This document shows positions 1 to 6,078 of a stretch of DNA of 6,078 nucleotides, piece after piece; position 1 is the first letter of the stretch; each line of letters starts with the position of its first letter. Origin of the DNA: Thiotrichales bacterium. Its GTDB lineage: Bacteria > Pseudomonadota > Gammaproteobacteria > PS1 > Pseudothioglobaceae. The notes below the pieces were generated by a model, which saw only the letters and a program-made list of their open reading frames with translations, made no database searches and was not told the DNA's origin. The DNA is taken from the NCBI GenBank assembly GCA_002698045.1, contig NZUR01000037.1, forward strand, positions 3,564 to 9,641, read 5' to 3'. A program made the position numbers and the translations under genes.

Positions 1-373
1 TTACTGAAATTGGATTGTTGTTCCATAAAGTTATAATGCAACTATCCTGCTCAACTAAATAATTAATTGCACTCCCCATAGATGTCTCACTCAAATCAAA
101 CTGCTCAAATGATTCAGGATCCATAAAGTGCCACTTTTCTCCATCACTATACAAGTACTGCATTTCTAGTTCCATAACATCAGCACCCTCAAGAGACTCG
201 CCTGATTTGAATGTTTTTTCAAGAGTTTTTCCAGTAATCAAATCTTTAAACTTAACGCGATTAAATGCTTGACCTTTTCCTGGTTTCACAATTTCATTAT
301 TAACAATTGAACAAGGATTACCATCAAGTATCAATTTCAGGCCATTCTTAAATTGACTAGTGTTGTAATTCAT
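1..373 (-). CDS. efp: Elongation factor P, N-terminal 124 residues (cut by left window edge)
   Basis: EF-P binds stalled ribosomes between the P and E sites and helps form peptide bonds at proline runs. The reverse strand read from the ATG at 373-371 begins [18 protein letters not shown] and continues with VKPGKGQAF at about residues 29-37, then [13 protein letters not shown] and [15 protein letters not shown], ending in the window at [10 protein letters not shown]. These match the KOW-like domain I and most of OB domain II of bacterial EF-P; domain III lies beyond the edge (family length is about 188). The tip residue is Lys33, equivalent to E. coli Lys34, the site of beta-lysylation by EpmA/EpmB; this suggests but does not prove that modification. 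The start is supported by an AGGA ribosome binding site 9 bases upstream; no other start codon lies between the ATG and the upstream in-frame TGA. The gene is divergent from sucC. Identity is essentially certain. Confidence 0.96.
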   Translation of the reverse strand, partial: MNYNTSQFKNGLKLILDGNPCSIVNNEIVKPGKGQAFNRVKFKDLITGKTLEKTFKSGESLEGADVMELEMQYLYSDGEKWHFMDPESFEQFDLSETSMGSAINYLVEQDSCIITLWNNNPISV

Positions 374-382
374 ATTATTCGG

Positions 383-386
383 TCCT
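383..386 (-). promoter_or_regulatory. Ribosome binding site of efp
   Basis: The reverse strand reads AGGA here, followed by nine bases (CCGAATAAT) and the efp ATG. Spacing is in the normal range and supports the start at 373. Confidence 0.6.
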
Positions 387-507
387 AAAAATTGGTTTGA
401 TTTGGAAATTGGCTTTTTTCACATCTAAACTTCGAAAGTACTAACAAAAAAATTAATTTTATTATGTAAATAATTGAGTTAATAAAATAAAGTCAACAAT
501 CTAAGAA

Positions 508-516
508 TGATAAAAT
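508..516 (+). promoter_or_regulatory. Candidate extended -10 promoter of sucC
   Basis: The sequence TGATAAAAT fits the extended -10 form TGnTATAAT with one mismatch in the hexamer. There is no convincing -35 hexamer at 16-18 bases upstream, which extended -10 promoters can tolerate. Transcription would begin near base 523, giving a leader of about 33 bases before the sucC ATG. In such AT-rich sequence chance matches are common, so this is only a candidate. Confidence 0.35.
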
Positions 517-555
517 GCCTTCCCACATATTTTAACCTTTATTTTTCAAAATTAT

Positions 556-1716
556 ATGCACATACATGAATACCAAGCAAAAGCATTATTCAAAAGACAT
601 AATATTAAAGTACCAAATTTAATAGTTATTTCAAATAGCAATGAGACACGATCATCCTGTGAAAAACTTGGCGGTTCGGTTTGGGTTGTTAAAGCTCAAG
701 TTCATGCAGGTGGCAGAGGTAAAGGTGGTGGTGTTATTGTCTGCCATGACATTGAAGATGCAGTGAAAGCTAGTGAAAAATTACTAGGTAGCAACCTAAT
801 TACTCCTCAAACTGATTCTAATGGGCAACCTATTAATCAAGTTGTTATTGAGGCGGGTCAAGAAATCTCTAAAGAATTATATCTAGGTTTGCTAGTTGAC
901 CGTTCTACCGAAAGCATAACCATTCTTGCCTCAACGGAGGGAGGCATGGATATTGAGGAGGTTGCCTCTGAATCACCTGAAAAAATTATTAAACAGCCTG
1001 TCGATCCTTTAGGTGAATTATCCATAAATGAGTGTAATGATGTTGCTGCTAAACTTGGATTAAATCTATCACTATATGATCAGTTTGCTTCTACTTTAAT
1101 TGGACTGTACAGTATCTTTGCCGACAATGATGCCAACCTAATTGAAATTAATCCACTGATCATTACTAAACAAAATGAAATTATAGCCCTCGATGGAAAA
1201 ATTGATTTTGATGACAATGCACTCTATAGAAATGAGGCAATTGCTAATTTAAGGGATGTCGAACAGGAAGACGAAAAAGAAAGAAGTGCAAGCGAATATC
1301 AATTGAATTATATCTCTCTAGATGGAACAGTAGGCTGCATGGTTAATGGTGCAGGCTTGGCAATGGCGACAATGGATTTAATAGAATATCATGGCGGCTC
1401 TCCAGCGAATTTTTTAGATGTAGGTGGTGGTACAACTGCTGAAAGAGTTGCCAAAGCTTTTGAAATAATTCAGAGCGGTAAAAATGTAAACTCGATTCTT
1501 GTCAATATTTTTGGTGGAATAGTACGTTGCGATCTTATTGCTAGTGGCATATTACAGGCAATAGAAAAGGTGGGTTTAACCCTTCCTATTATTGTAAGAC
1601 TTGAGGGAACAAATGCCAAAGAAGGACTTAAAATTTTAAATGGAAGTGACTTTAATATTATCACTGAGGCTGACTTAACGAAAGCCGCTAAACAAGCTGT
1701 GGAGATGGCCAAATGA
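556..1716 (+). CDS. sucC: Succinyl-CoA synthetase (ADP-forming) beta subunit
   Basis: The beta subunit of succinyl-CoA ligase binds the nucleotide and, with SucD, converts succinyl-CoA, phosphate and ADP (or GDP) to succinate, CoA and ATP (or GTP) in the cytoplasmic TCA cycle. The 386 residues are close to the usual 388. They open with [12 protein letters not shown], typical of the family, and continue with an ATP-grasp domain: Lys46 in [16 protein letters not shown], then LIEINPL (Glu197, Asn199) and ALDGK (Asp213), which line up with the metal and phosphohistidine-site residues of E. coli SucC. The C-terminal CoA-ligase domain shows [11 protein letters not shown] (260-270), FLDVGGG (286-292) and [10 protein letters not shown] (317-326). 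No key residue is missing. The start has no Shine-Dalgarno match (TTTTTCAAAATTAT precedes it), yet the N-terminus fits the family exactly. It heads a sucC-sucD transcript; sucA and sucB are not next to it. Confidence 0.97.
   Translation: MHIHEYQAKALFKRHNIKVPNLIVISNSNETRSSCEKLGGSVWVVKAQVHAGGRGKGGGVIVCHDIEDAVKASEKLLGSNLITPQTDSNGQPINQVVIEAGQEISKELYLGLLVDRSTESITILASTEGGMDIEEVASESPEKIIKQPVDPLGELSINECNDVAAKLGLNLSLYDQFASTLIGLYSIFADNDANLIEINPLIITKQNEIIALDGKIDFDDNALYRNEAIANLRDVEQEDEKERSASEYQLNYISLDGTVGCMVNGAGLAMATMDLIEYHGGSPANFLDVGGGTTAERVAKAFEIIQSGKNVNSILVNIFGGIVRCDLIASGILQAIEKVGLTLPIIVRLEGTNAKEGLKILNGSDFNIITEADLTKAAKQAVEMAK
1701..1704 (+). promoter_or_regulatory. Ribosome binding site of sucD inside the end of sucC
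   Basis: GGAG lies eight bases before the sucD ATG and within the last codons of sucC. It supports the start at 1713 and, with the ATGA overlap, suggests translational coupling that keeps the two subunits in balance. Confidence 0.6.
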
Positions 1717-2579
1717 GTGTATTAATTAATAAAAAAACCAAGGTTGTCTGCCAAGGATTTACTGGAAAGCAAGGCACATTTCACTCCGAACAGTCAATTG
1801 CCTATGGAACAAATTTTGTTGGGGGTGTAACACCTGGTAAAGGTGGACAGATACATCTGGATAGACCGGTGTTTAATTCTGTTGAGGAAGCCATTAAAGA
1901 AACTGCTGCAAATGCATCAATGATTTATGTTCCACCTAGGTTTGCTTTCGCTTCAATTGTTGAAGCAATTGAGGCAGAAATGCCAGTAATTGCCTGCATT
2001 ACTGAAGGCATTCCTGTTCAAGATATGATTAAAATCAAGGCTATTATTAAAGGAACTAAATCAACACTGATTGGACCTAATTGCCCGGGTGTTATTACTC
2101 CTGATGAATGTAAACTTGGCATTATGCCTGGCAATATTCATAAAAGTGGTACAGTTGGAATTGTCTCTCGCTCTGGAACTTTAACGTATGAAGCGGTGCA
2201 CCAAACTACGCTTGCAGGTCTTGGCCAAAGCACATGTATAGGTATTGGCGGTGACCCTGTTCATGGAATGAATTTTATTGATTGTCTCAAATTGTTTGAA
2301 AATGATAAGGATACACATTCAATCGTAATGGTTGGAGAGATTGGTGGTAATGCGGAAGAAGAAGCTGCAGAATATATTTCAGCTAATGTCTCTAAACCTG
2401 TAATTTCTTATATTGCTGGACTAACAGCACCTAAAGGAAAAAGAATGGGGCATGCTGGAGCCGTTATAAGTGGCGGTAGTGGTGATGCTAAAAGTAAAAT
2501 TAATGCCTTAGAGAATGCCGGCGTAAGTGTTGCACCAAGCCCAGCAATGATGGGACAAACTTTACTTGAAATACTATAA
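1713..2579 (+). CDS. sucD: Succinyl-CoA synthetase (ADP-forming) alpha subunit
   Basis: The alpha subunit binds CoA and carries the phosphohistidine intermediate; it pairs with SucC. At 288 residues it has the normal length (E. coli 289). The N-terminal Rossmann CoA-binding domain contains [14 protein letters not shown] (14-27), GGVTPGKGG (37-45) and the nucleotide/CoA loop VPPRFA (73-78). GPNCPG (121-126) matches the conserved Cys123 region of E. coli. The catalytic histidine is His247 in GKRMGHAGA, with the partner Glu209 in GEIGG (208-212). Everything needed for activity is present. The ATG overlaps the sucC stop as ATGA, and an internal GGAG precedes it, so the pair is translationally coupled. 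The gene ends 23 bases before the MFS gene, with no hairpin terminator between them, so read-through into the transporter gene is likely. Confidence 0.97.
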   Translation: MSVLINKKTKVVCQGFTGKQGTFHSEQSIAYGTNFVGGVTPGKGGQIHLDRPVFNSVEEAIKETAANASMIYVPPRFAFASIVEAIEAEMPVIACITEGIPVQDMIKIKAIIKGTKSTLIGPNCPGVITPDECKLGIMPGNIHKSGTVGIVSRSGTLTYEAVHQTTLAGLGQSTCIGIGGDPVHGMNFIDCLKLFENDKDTHSIVMVGEIGGNAEEEAAEYISANVSKPVISYIAGLTAPKGKRMGHAGAVISGGSGDAKSKINALENAGVSVAPSPAMMGQTLLEIL

Positions 2580-2595
2580 TAAACCAATCTATAAA
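2566..2595 (+). promoter_or_regulatory. Candidate sigma70 promoter for the MFS gene, overlapping the end of sucD
   Basis: TTGAAA (2566-2571) and TATAAA (2590-2595) each match five of six consensus bases and are 18 bases apart. The predicted start of transcription would fall at about 2602, directly at the MFS ATG, so any transcript would be leaderless or nearly so. This fits the lack of a Shine-Dalgarno sequence, but the sequence is AT-rich and a chance match is quite possible. Confidence 0.3.
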
Positions 2596-2602
2596 AAATA
2601 TA

Positions 2603-3748
2603 ATGCCCGTAGTAAGGAATAGTAGATTTGCAGTTTCATTAATATTTGCAATCAATGGTGCAGTTTTTGGAACGTGGGCATCACGAATACCAGCAATTTC
2701 GACTATTCACGATTTATCACCTGCTTCATTAGGTTTTTTAATTTTTTTAGCAGGTGTTTCTGCTGTCATTGCATTCTCAGTTTTTGGAAGAGCTGCAGAT
2801 CGATATGGCGCATCAATTGTAACAAAAAGAACTACTTGCTTATTTATCCCACTTACACTTATCTTCATAGCCTATGCAAACTCAATTTGGATGCTTGCGG
2901 CAGCTGTAATTTTCTTTGGAGCAATTCATGGTGGTGATGATGTTGCAATGAATGCTTGGGCAGCAGAAGTTGAGCGTAAAAATGAACGCCCATTAATGTC
3001 ATCTTTTCATGCAATGTGGAGCCTTGGAGCTGGTATTGGAGCTGGCTTGGGGGCATTATCAGCTTTCTATGAAATTGGAATGCCGATGCATTTTACAATC
3101 AGCTCAATTGTAATTTTTCTAGTTACACTAAGTGTTGTTACTATTCCATTTCAATCTGAAAAGAAAGAAAAAGATAGTAAAGCTCCATTTATTTCAATCC
3201 CAAAAGGTTCTTTACTAGCTGTCGCTTTTATAACTTTTTTTGCCTCCCTAGGAGAGGGTGCTGTAGCAGATTGGAGTGCAATTTTTCTTATAAGTGTTTT
3301 AAGCATTAATGATGGAAGTGCTGCACTAGGCTATACTGTTTTTTCTATTTGTATGTTTGCTATGAGACTAATGGGTGATCGGATTTCATTTAAGTTTGGC
3401 CCATCAAAGACTGCACGTTATTCTGGTTTAGTTGCTTTAATAGGTTCAATAATTCTACTAACCTTTGAGTCCCTCTTTCCTTTACTTATTGGCTTTAGTT
3501 TAATTGGACTAGGTATAGCAGTCATCATACCTCTAGCTTTTTCTCGAGCAGGAAATGACAAAAATATATCTCAGGGAGTAGCTATAGCGAGTATTGCCAC
3601 TCTGGGTTATGGGGGAATGCTATTAGGACCCTTGATTGTTGGTTTAATTGCTGAATTTACCTCAATTAAAACTAGCTTTTTTATTCTACCAATATTAGCT
3701 TTATTTATCTTTTTGCTTTCAAAGCACCTTTCTATAAAGGCTCATTAA
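2603..3748 (+). CDS. MFS transporter, YbjJ-like
   Basis: A 381-residue inner-membrane protein with about twelve hydrophobic segments (roughly 8-28, 42-62, 77-94, 96-112, 135-156, 163-183, 204-222, 223-250, 273-289, 290-314, 322-348 and 355-374). The loop GRAADRYGA (62-70) is the MFS motif A between helices 2 and 3, and MGDRISFKFG (257-266) is its counterpart in the second half. The features GTWASRIPAI (23-32), DDVAMNAWAAEVE (112-124), MSSFHAMWSLG (132-142) and EGAVADWSA (218-226) are typical of the subgroup that includes E. coli YbjJ, distantly related to fucose permease. The substrate cannot be told from the sequence, so no gene symbol is given. No clear Shine-Dalgarno precedes the ATG. The gene follows sucD by 23 bases and may be read from its transcript or from a weak promoter of its own. 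Its stop codon overlaps that of queA on the other strand. Confidence 0.88.
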   Translation: MPVVRNSRFAVSLIFAINGAVFGTWASRIPAISTIHDLSPASLGFLIFLAGVSAVIAFSVFGRAADRYGASIVTKRTTCLFIPLTLIFIAYANSIWMLAAAVIFFGAIHGGDDVAMNAWAAEVERKNERPLMSSFHAMWSLGAGIGAGLGALSAFYEIGMPMHFTISSIVIFLVTLSVVTIPFQSEKKEKDSKAPFISIPKGSLLAVAFITFFASLGEGAVADWSAIFLISVLSINDGSAALGYTVFSICMFAMRLMGDRISFKFGPSKTARYSGLVALIGSIILLTFESLFPLLIGFSLIGLGIAVIIPLAFSRAGNDKNISQGVAIASIATLGYGGMLLGPLIVGLIAEFTSIKTSFFILPILALFIFLLSKHLSIKAH

Positions 3749-3755
3749 TTTTTTT
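3727..3755 (+). terminator. Weak candidate terminator at the end of the MFS gene
   Basis: CCTTT (3727-3731), loop CTAT and AAAGG (3736-3740) can form a five-pair stem inside the last codons of the MFS gene, and a run of seven T follows at 3749-3755. The stem is short with only two G-C pairs, and eight bases separate it from the T run, so it would be inefficient if it works at all. It has no T run on the queA side. Confidence 0.18.
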
Positions 3756-4758
3756 CTAAAAGCATTGCATCACCATAACTAAAAAAGCGATATTTTTCTT
3801 TAATAGCATATTGATACGATTGCAACATTTCTTCAAAACCAATAAAGGCACTCACTAACATCAACAGTGAGGATTTTGGTAAATGAAAATTTGTAATCAA
3901 AACGTCGACTATGCGAAACTCAAATCCTGGATAGATAAAAATATCTGTCTCTCCTTTTTGACTTGAAAGATCTCCATTAAGTGCAATTGATTCGAGCGTT
4001 CTCACTGCGGTGGTTCCAACCGCAATAATTCTACCGCCCATCGCTTTCGTTTTTACTATTTTATCAACTGCCTCTTGAGAAATCTCATAGTATTCACTGT
4101 GCATTTTATGGTTCTCAATATTTTCAACTTTAACAGGCTGAAAGGTTCCTGCACCTACGTGAAGCGTCAAAAATGTATGATCTATACCTTGCTCTTTTAG
4201 ACTCGATAATAGTGACTCATCAAAATGAAGACCTGCTGTTGGTGCAGCAACTGCACCATTATTTTGAGCATAAATCGTTTGATAACGCTTTGCATCTTCT
4301 TTGACGTCCTCTCGATCAATATAGGGTGGCAATGGGATATGTCCAACTTCATTCAAAGTGTTAAGAACAGAATCAGACTCAAAACTGACACTATAAATGC
4401 CAGCATTTTTATCACATATCTTTAATCTAACTTTATTTTCTAAGATTATGTAACTTCCAATTTTTGGAGACCTACTTGCCTTAATCATTGAAAATGCTTC
4501 ATGTTCACTAACAACACGCTCAATTAAAACTTCAACCTTTCCACCAGAATCTTTCTGCCCAAATAGCCGAGCAGGAATTACTTTAGTATCATTAAGAACT
4601 AGCAAATCATTCGGCTTTAAATAATCACCTAACTGGGAAAATGTTGAGTTGATAAAATTATCTTTTAGAACTAGTAAGCGTGAATCAGTTCTATTTGCAC
4701 TAGGATGTTGAGCAATTAGTGATTTAGGCAACTCAAAATCAAATTCACTTAATTTCAT
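3745..4758 (-). CDS. queA: S-adenosylmethionine:tRNA ribosyltransferase-isomerase (QueA)
   Basis: QueA moves the ribosyl part of S-adenosylmethionine to 7-aminomethyl-7-deazaguanine at position 34 of tRNAs with GUN anticodons, giving epoxyqueuosine, the second-last step of queuosine synthesis in the cytoplasm. The 337 residues are slightly short of the usual 340-356 but complete. Family signatures are plain: MKLSEFDFELP at the start, DSRLLVL (25-31), LVLNDTKVIPARLFG (53-67), GGKVEVL (72-78), GHIPLPPYIDR (139-149), RYQTIYA (158-164), GAVAAPTAGLHF (168-179), LHVGAGTFQPV (199-209), HKMHSEYY (217-224), GTTAVRTLES (248-257) and ITNFHLPKSSLLMLVSAF (288-305). The ATG lies 14 bases inside the end of rnfG, with no strong Shine-Dalgarno (AGTAAGA precedes it), so translation is probably coupled to rnfG. 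It is thus the last visible gene of the rnf transcript. Its stop overlaps that of the MFS gene. Confidence 0.97.
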   Translation of the reverse strand: MKLSEFDFELPKSLIAQHPSANRTDSRLLVLKDNFINSTFSQLGDYLKPNDLLVLNDTKVIPARLFGQKDSGGKVEVLIERVVSEHEAFSMIKASRSPKIGSYIILENKVRLKICDKNAGIYSVSFESDSVLNTLNEVGHIPLPPYIDREDVKEDAKRYQTIYAQNNGAVAAPTAGLHFDESLLSSLKEQGIDHTFLTLHVGAGTFQPVKVENIENHKMHSEYYEISQEAVDKIVKTKAMGGRIIAVGTTAVRTLESIALNGDLSSQKGETDIFIYPGFEFRIVDVLITNFHLPKSSLLMLVSAFIGFEEMLQSYQYAIKEKYRFFSYGDAMLLEKN

Positions 4759-5338
4759 TCTTACTGAAGTAATCTAATATTTGGTATGCTGAACTTACTA
4801 TAGCGCGAGGGGTAATTGTCGCCCCGGTAAACTGATCAAAGATACCGCCATCTCTCTTTACTTTCCATTTCGATCTTTCAGTGTTTTTTAGAGATAGACC
4901 GGTAAAACTTTTAATCCAGTTTGATTTTCTAGTTTCTATTTTGTCACCAAGGCCTGGTGTTTCTTTGTGGTTAATTACTCGAACTCCTAACAAACTACCG
5001 TCAACATTAATGCCTGTTAAAAGTCTAATATTGCCGTTATAACCATTAGGGTAAGTATGCTCCACTAGATGAGCAAAAACTGTATTGTTGGTTTTTGCAG
5101 GAAAAATAGTGATCGTCTGCTCAATTCCATGCAAATCGATAGTTTTATAAAACTTATCATCCAAAATTGGATTATCGTAGTTACTAACAATCTCATTGAG
5201 GCGCTTTATTAATAATTCCTGCTCATTTATTTCAATCTTAGCCTTAGTAGTCTTTTCTGCAAGGCTCACAAAAAAAACACAAATGAGCATAAAAATAAGC
5301 ATGAGAAAGCCTGACTTTATAATTGTCGAATTTTTCAT
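4745..5338 (-). CDS. rnfG: Rnf electron transport complex subunit G, FMN-carrying
   Basis: RnfG (RsxG in E. coli) is a membrane-anchored periplasmic flavoprotein of the Rnf complex, which links electron transfer between ferredoxin and NAD to ion transport; in E. coli the same complex keeps SoxR reduced. The 197 residues (E. coli about 206) begin with one membrane helix (about 10-26) followed by a soluble FMN-binding domain. ETPGLGDKI (126-134) is a family signature. DQFTGAT (168-174) fits the ApbE flavinylation rule Dxx(S/T)GA(T/S), with Thr174 as expected FMN acceptor, followed by ITPRAIV. The ATG overlaps the rnfD stop as ATGA; only a short GGA lies close upstream, so coupling to rnfD is likely. 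The next gene is queA, overlapping by 14 bases, not the rnfE expected from the common gammaproteobacterial order. An NqrC relative is the main alternative, but length, motif and RnfD neighbour favour RnfG. Confidence 0.95.
   Translation of the reverse strand: MKNSTIIKSGFLMLIFMLICVFFVSLAEKTTKAKIEINEQELLIKRLNEIVSNYDNPILDDKFYKTIDLHGIEQTITIFPAKTNNTVFAHLVEHTYPNGYNGNIRLLTGINVDGSLLGVRVINHKETPGLGDKIETRKSNWIKSFTGLSLKNTERSKWKVKRDGGIFDQFTGATITPRAIVSSAYQILDYFSKNEIK
4817..4837 (-). other. Codons of the covalent FMN attachment motif in RnfG
   Basis: These seven codons encode DQFTGAT. In the NqrB/NqrC/RnfD/RnfG families the final threonine is joined to FMN through a phosphoester bond by the flavin transferase ApbE. 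The motif is intact, which implies that the organism has ApbE; no apbE gene is in this window. Confidence 0.8.
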
Positions 5339-6078
5339 TTTCCAAGCACTTTTGGTTGTGTATAAAAGTCAATTAAAGGGACAGTAATATTTAAAAGTAA
5401 AACAGCAAAAGCAACTGCATCAGGGTAGCCTCCATACACCCTAATAATGACAATCAAAATACCAATTAAAAAACCATAAATTATTCTGCCAAGGGGAGTT
5501 GTACTTGCAGATACTGGATCTGTAGCGATAAAGAAAGCTGCTAGCATAGTGGCGCCACTCAACAAATGAAATATTGAAGAAGCATAATGATTTGAATCCA
5601 TTAAAAATAAAATCGATGACATCACTACGACACCTAATAACAGTGAAATAGGAATCTGCCACAATATAACTCGTCTGAATAATAGGTAAATCCCACCTAT
5701 TAGGAAGCCGATATTAATCCATAGCTGACTTATGGATATTGAGCCAATCTCTTTAATAGAAGCGCCCATCATTAATTGTGTCTTAACATAATCTAATTTT
5801 GTCGCCCCTGTCAGTCCATCAATACTAGATAAACCAAATATAGTCTCAGAAGCATGGGTTATAGATAAAAATTCAGAAGGCCACTGAGTCATTTGTAGTG
5901 GATAGGAGATTAATAAAAAGGCATAACCCAACATTGCAGGATTAAAAGGATTATGTCCTAAGCCTCCAAATATTTGTTTACCAAAGATGATAGCAAATAA
6001 AACTCCCAATACTATTACCCACCATGGAGCAATACTTGGAATTGAAATAGCTAACAAAATAGCAGTCAAAATAGCTGA
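5335..6078 (-). CDS. rnfD: Rnf electron transport complex subunit D, C-terminal 247 residues (cut by right window edge)
   Basis: RnfD (RsxD) is the polytopic inner-membrane subunit of the Rnf complex and carries a covalently bound FMN. The reading frame is open to the window edge and reads SAILTAILLAISIPSIAPWW, matching an internal stretch of E. coli RsxD, so the true start is about 100 residues further out (family length about 350); the TTG at 6069 is not a start. Numbered from the first visible residue, signatures are GGLGHNPFNPAMLGY (38-52), SGATML (174-179, Thr177 the expected FMN acceptor), TDPVSASTTPLGR (185-197) and GGYPDAVAFAVLL with NITVPLIDFY near the C-terminus. Several hydrophobic helices span the fragment. 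A second sequence, DGLTGAT (87-93), also resembles an ApbE site. The stop overlaps the rnfG start as ATGA. NqrB is the alternative family but is longer and would sit beside nqr genes. Confidence 0.95.
   Translation of the reverse strand, partial: SAILTAILLAISIPSIAPWWVIVLGVLFAIIFGKQIFGGLGHNPFNPAMLGYAFLLISYPLQMTQWPSEFLSITHASETIFGLSSIDGLTGATKLDYVKTQLMMGASIKEIGSISISQLWINIGFLIGGIYLLFRRVILWQIPISLLLGVVVMSSILFLMDSNHYASSIFHLLSGATMLAAFFIATDPVSASTTPLGRIIYGFLIGILIVIIRVYGGYPDAVAFAVLLLNITVPLIDFYTQPKVLGK
5548..5559 (-). other. Codons of the covalent FMN attachment motif (SGAT) in RnfD
   Basis: The four codons AGT GGC GCC ACT encode Ser-Gly-Ala-Thr, the conserved flavinylation site of RnfD and NqrB, with the threonine as acceptor. 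By coincidence the twelve bases form a perfect palindrome; I see no reason to give the palindrome a separate function. Confidence 0.75.

Larger units (their letters stand above)
374..555. promoter_or_regulatory. Divergent efp / sucC intergenic promoter region
   Basis: This 182-base gap separates two genes transcribed away from each other, so it should carry both their promoters. It is extremely AT-rich, including a 12-base all-AT palindrome AAAATTAATTTT at 449-460. On the minus strand (towards efp) a good -35 match TTGACT lies at 496-491, but the best -10 match, CATAAT at 466-461, is 24 bases away, which is too far for a normal sigma70 pair; the efp promoter is therefore not resolved. No FNR-type or other clear operator, riboswitch or RNA gene was seen. 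Confidence 0.6.

Noticed and set aside
474..496. TTGA ... TCAA inverted arms upstream of sucC as an FNR-type operator
   Set aside because: The arms are 15 bases apart, whereas an FNR site has TTGAT and ATCAA four bases apart; in this AT-rich region the match is most likely chance.
1470..1712. An 80-codon open frame on the minus strand inside sucC
   Set aside because: It lies wholly opposite the conserved CoA-ligase domain of SucC, has no recognisable protein features, and is explained by the codon pattern of sucC.
2674..3056. Two short open frames (plus strand 2674-2937 and minus strand 2865-3056) inside the MFS gene
   Set aside because: Both sit within the well-supported transporter gene in other frames; their translations are low in complexity (rich in Phe/Cys/Asn, or in Leu/His/Gln) and resemble no family.
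3720..3745. A terminator for queA reading leftward into the MFS gene
   Set aside because: The hairpin CCTTT/AAAGG exists on both strands, but on the minus strand it is followed by TGCTTTGAAAGC and an A-rich stretch, not a T run.
4225..4425. A 66-codon plus-strand open frame opposite queA
   Set aside because: It is opposite the conserved GAVAAPTAGLHF and PLPPYIDR regions of QueA and has no features of its own.
5196..5387. A 63-codon plus-strand open frame opposite the start of rnfG
   Set aside because: It is antisense to the RnfG membrane anchor; the hydrophobic stretch in it mirrors that helix and is not evidence of a gene.
5441..5662. A 73-codon minus-strand open frame inside rnfD
   Set aside because: It is a shifted frame of rnfD, rich in Phe, Ser and Tyr, without any family signature, while the rnfD frame carries the conserved SGAT and GGYPD motifs.
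6067..6069. TTG as the start codon of rnfD
   Set aside because: The frame stays open to the window edge and the residues before it (Ser-Ala-Ile) match the inside of RsxD; about 100 family residues are still missing.

Overview
The window holds ordinary bacterial housekeeping and energy genes, all recognisable from their protein sequences. Base composition is AT-rich (I judge about 35-40% G+C by eye; not counted). The protein sequences read as gammaproteobacterial: EF-P with a lysine at the loop tip, E. coli-like SucC/SucD, and an RnfD/RnfG pair. Low G+C, short gaps and several overlapping genes suggest a streamlined, possibly marine gammaproteobacterium, for example of the SUP05/Thioglobus type. 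That placement is an inference with low to moderate confidence and needs a database search.

Layout, left to right. (1) Bases 1-373, minus strand: the first 124 codons of efp (elongation factor P), cut by the left edge. (2) Bases 374-555: a very AT-rich divergent promoter region between efp and sucC. (3) Bases 556-2579, plus strand: sucC and sucD, the two subunits of succinyl-CoA synthetase, overlapping by ATGA. (4) Bases 2603-3748, plus strand: an MFS transporter of the YbjJ-like type, 23 bases after sucD. (5) Bases 3745-4758, minus strand: queA (queuosine synthesis), meeting the MFS gene tail to tail with a 4-base overlap of stop codons. (6) Bases 4745-5338 and 5335-6078, minus strand: rnfG and the C-terminal two thirds of rnfD, parts of the ion-pumping Rnf complex, cut by the right edge.

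How the genes work together. SucCD makes ATP (or GTP) from succinyl-CoA in the TCA cycle. RnfD and RnfG are the two FMN-carrying subunits of a membrane complex that couples ferredoxin/NADH electron transfer to ion movement. rnfD, rnfG and queA are joined by overlaps (4 and 14 bases), so they very probably share one transcript. In the usual gammaproteobacterial order (rnfABCDGE) rnfE would follow rnfG; here queA takes that place. That is the most notable local feature. I found no CRISPR array, mobile element, tRNA, rRNA or undescribed system, and every stretch longer than 300 bases is covered by a recognised gene.
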